NCBI GenBank assembly: GCA_031285945.1
Contig: JAITVF010000118.1
Span: 1 to 13,970, forward strand
DNA length: 13,970 nucleotides
Origin: Oscillospiraceae bacterium
GTDB taxonomy: Bacteria > Bacillota > Clostridia > Oscillospirales > Ruminococcaceae
Direction: 5' to 3'
This document shows positions 13,387 through 13,970 of this stretch, in pieces. The position numbers and the translations under genes are program-made. Position 1 is the stretch's first letter, and each line of letters starts with the position of its first letter. Under the pieces are notes generated by a model. That model had not been told where the DNA came from. It saw only the letters and a program-made list of their open reading frames with translations, and did no database searches.

Positions 13387-13428
13387 ATTTTGCGGTTAGC
13401 GCATAATTTACACAAAATCCCAATAATT

Positions 13429-13444
13429 TTACATAATTATGTAA
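13429..13444. promoter_or_regulatory. Perfect 16-bp palindrome, possible operator
   Basis: TTACATAATTATGTAA is its own reverse complement. A TATAAT lies at 13464-13469, placing the palindrome across the -35 position of any promoter there. It is also about 45 bases upstream of the toxin copy B promoter. The regulator is not recognised. Confidence 0.45.
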
Positions 13445-13641
13445 GCTTGCTTTATATACCTATTATAATATAGGCCGAATATAAGCCGAATGCAAACGGC
13501 AAGGCTTGAGCCTGGCGCTTAGTAATGCTTACTTAGTACTTATACGGGGCTATACGGCTTAAAAGCTTAAATTGGCGTGACCGGGTAAAAGCTTGTTGTT
13601 GAGCCGTTTTTTGGCCGGTTTAAAATGGGCGTAAGCTTTTT
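13445..13641. other. Gene-free AT-rich stretch with short repeats
   Basis: No credible reading frame or known RNA was found. AAAAGCTT occurs at 13561-13568 and 13587-13594, and its inverse AAGCTTTT at 13633-13640. GCCGAAT is repeated at 13474 and 13488. A loose hairpin GAGCCG with CGGTTT around TTTTTTGGC may end leftover transcription before the RNA promoter. Nothing more can be supported. Confidence 0.4.
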
Positions 13642-13670
13642 TTGAAAAAAAACGCGCGGCGGGCTAAAGT
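13642..13670 (+). promoter_or_regulatory. Promoter of the structured RNA / last gene
   Basis: TTGAAA (13642-13647), a 17-base spacer and TAAAGT (13665-13670) match consensus at 5 and 4 of 6 positions. Initiation would fall at the G-run 13674-13677, exactly where the structured region begins. Confidence 0.5.
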
Positions 13671-13673
13671 TAT

Positions 13674-13940
13674 GGGGCTGTGTCCCGATAATAGTATTGT
13701 AGGCGTAAGAAGGGAATCGAACGCCGAGGTGAGAAGGGCCCTTGACAACGCGGAGGATAGGTTACCCTCACCGATACCCAATCAGTTCGCCCGCACGGGC
13801 GGACGGAAGCCAGGTGATACACACTAATTCCCACGCTCTGCCAGAACCACCCGTGAGCCCCTGAATAAGGGTCGCCGAAGGAACGGCAGTCCCGGTCAGG
13901 ATATAAACCACTCGACGCTGCGCAATGAATGCGCGGCAGA
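13674..13940 (+). ncRNA. Large structured non-coding RNA, possibly raiA-motif class
   Basis: About 265 bases without a credible frame, dense in complementary segments: GGGAATC (13712-13718) with GATACCC (13773-13779, one mismatch), stacked directly beside GGTGAG (13728-13733) with CTCACC (13767-13772). Next come the hairpins CGCCC/GGGCG (13788-13801), CCCT/AGGG (13859-13871), GCCG/CGGC (13874-13887) and GCGCA/TGCGC (13920-13934). It ends a few bases before the ribosome binding site of the gene at 13960, so it is a long leader or a separate processed RNA. The raiA-motif RNA of Bacillota sits beside raiA, and this downstream gene begins Met-Arg-Ile, as many RaiA/HPF proteins do. That identity is a hypothesis from size, structure and position, not from a model search. 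Confidence 0.6.
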
Positions 13941-13959
13941 AAACAAGGAGGATATATCA

Positions 13960-13970
13960 ATGAGGATCCA
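13960..13970 (+). CDS. Start of a downstream gene, cut by the window edge
   Basis: ATG at 13960-13962 follows a perfect AAGGAGG (13945-13951) at 8 bases spacing. Only Met-Arg-Ile and two bases of the next codon (His or Gln) are visible. This would suit a ribosome hibernation factor (RaiA/HPF), but three residues cannot identify a gene. Confidence 0.65.

Larger units (their letters stand above)
13093..13395. repeat. Direct repeat copy B (toxin-antitoxin-like unit)
   Basis: This is the second copy of the unit at 81-386, in the same orientation and about 13 kb away. Core promoters, Shine-Dalgarno hairpin, toxin frame, antisense terminator and the inverted end motif are all retained; spacer sequence between them has diverged and carries small length differences. 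Confidence 0.85.

Noticed and set aside
13304..13423. Longer 67-residue form of the second toxin
   Set aside because: The extra N-terminus would have to be translated from the promoter and the ribosome-binding hairpin, which are conserved as non-coding signals in both copies. Copy A supports the 27-residue form.
13642..13827. Small plus-strand reading frame of 61 residues
   Set aside because: It starts at TTG inside a T/A run without a ribosome binding site, and its composition follows the complementary segments of the structured RNA.
13674..13940. Lysine, cobalamin or T-box riboswitch identity for the right-end RNA
   Set aside because: Fragments such as CGCCGAAG-like, GGTGA and CAGGAT segments recall these classes, but their order and spacing do not match any of the consensus folds, and no T-box sequence is present.
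1..13970. CRISPR arrays, tRNA or rRNA genes, insertion sequences with transposases
   Set aside because: No regularly spaced repeats, no tRNA-like cloverleaf with the conserved T-arm and no transposase motifs were found. The cloverleaf-like repeat at 2482-2552 lacks tRNA consensus bases.

Overview
The window looks like chromosomal DNA from a Bacillota of the class Clostridia, probably a moderately GC-rich gut-type lineage. This is an inference from AGGAGG-like ribosome binding sites, near-consensus sigma-A promoters with 17-base spacers, a homodimer-type glycyl-tRNA synthetase, a YtrA-type GntR/ABC operon and tiny holin-like toxin genes. No taxonomic marker was searched.

Layout, left to right. 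(1) Bases 1-411 hold the end of a palindromic repeat and a compact type I toxin-antitoxin-like locus: a 27-residue membrane peptide on the minus strand and a convergent antisense RNA on the plus strand. (2) The plus strand then carries glyS, a TrmO/TsaA-type tRNA methyltransferase, a 318-base gap with two strong palindromic elements, and a three-gene operon (GntR regulator, ABC ATPase, six-helix permease) whose genes overlap by 1 and 4 bases behind a consensus promoter. (3) From 11954 down to 4700 the minus strand is one tight seven-gene surface-sugar cluster: two DegT-family aminotransferases, a Gfo/Idh/MocA oxidoreductase, an NAD-dependent epimerase/dehydratase, a family 2 glycosyltransferase and two left-handed beta-helix acyltransferases. 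An intrinsic terminator pointing the same way lies just upstream of its first gene. (4) The plus strand at 12149 encodes a CAP-domain lipoprotein. (5) A second copy of the toxin-antitoxin-like locus lies at 13093-13395. (6) The right end is a gene-free region containing a perfect 16-base palindrome and a roughly 265-base, strongly structured RNA candidate with its own promoter. It runs up to a strong ribosome binding site and a start codon at 13960 (protein beginning Met-Arg-Ile).

How it works together. The sugar cluster resembles the Wlb/Wbp route to 2,3-diamino-sugar acids (oxidoreductase, aminotransferase, acetyltransferase), mixed with a second set (SDR enzyme, aminotransferase, acyltransferase) and one glycosyltransferase. 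It therefore probably makes and transfers an unusual amino sugar onto a surface glycan or protein. No UDP-GlcNAc 6-dehydrogenase is present here. The most interesting non-coding content is the duplicated toxin-antitoxin-like locus, in which promoters, Shine-Dalgarno hairpin, antisense-RNA terminator and self-complementary transcript ends are all conserved, and the large structured RNA at the right end, which may be a member of the raiA-motif class.
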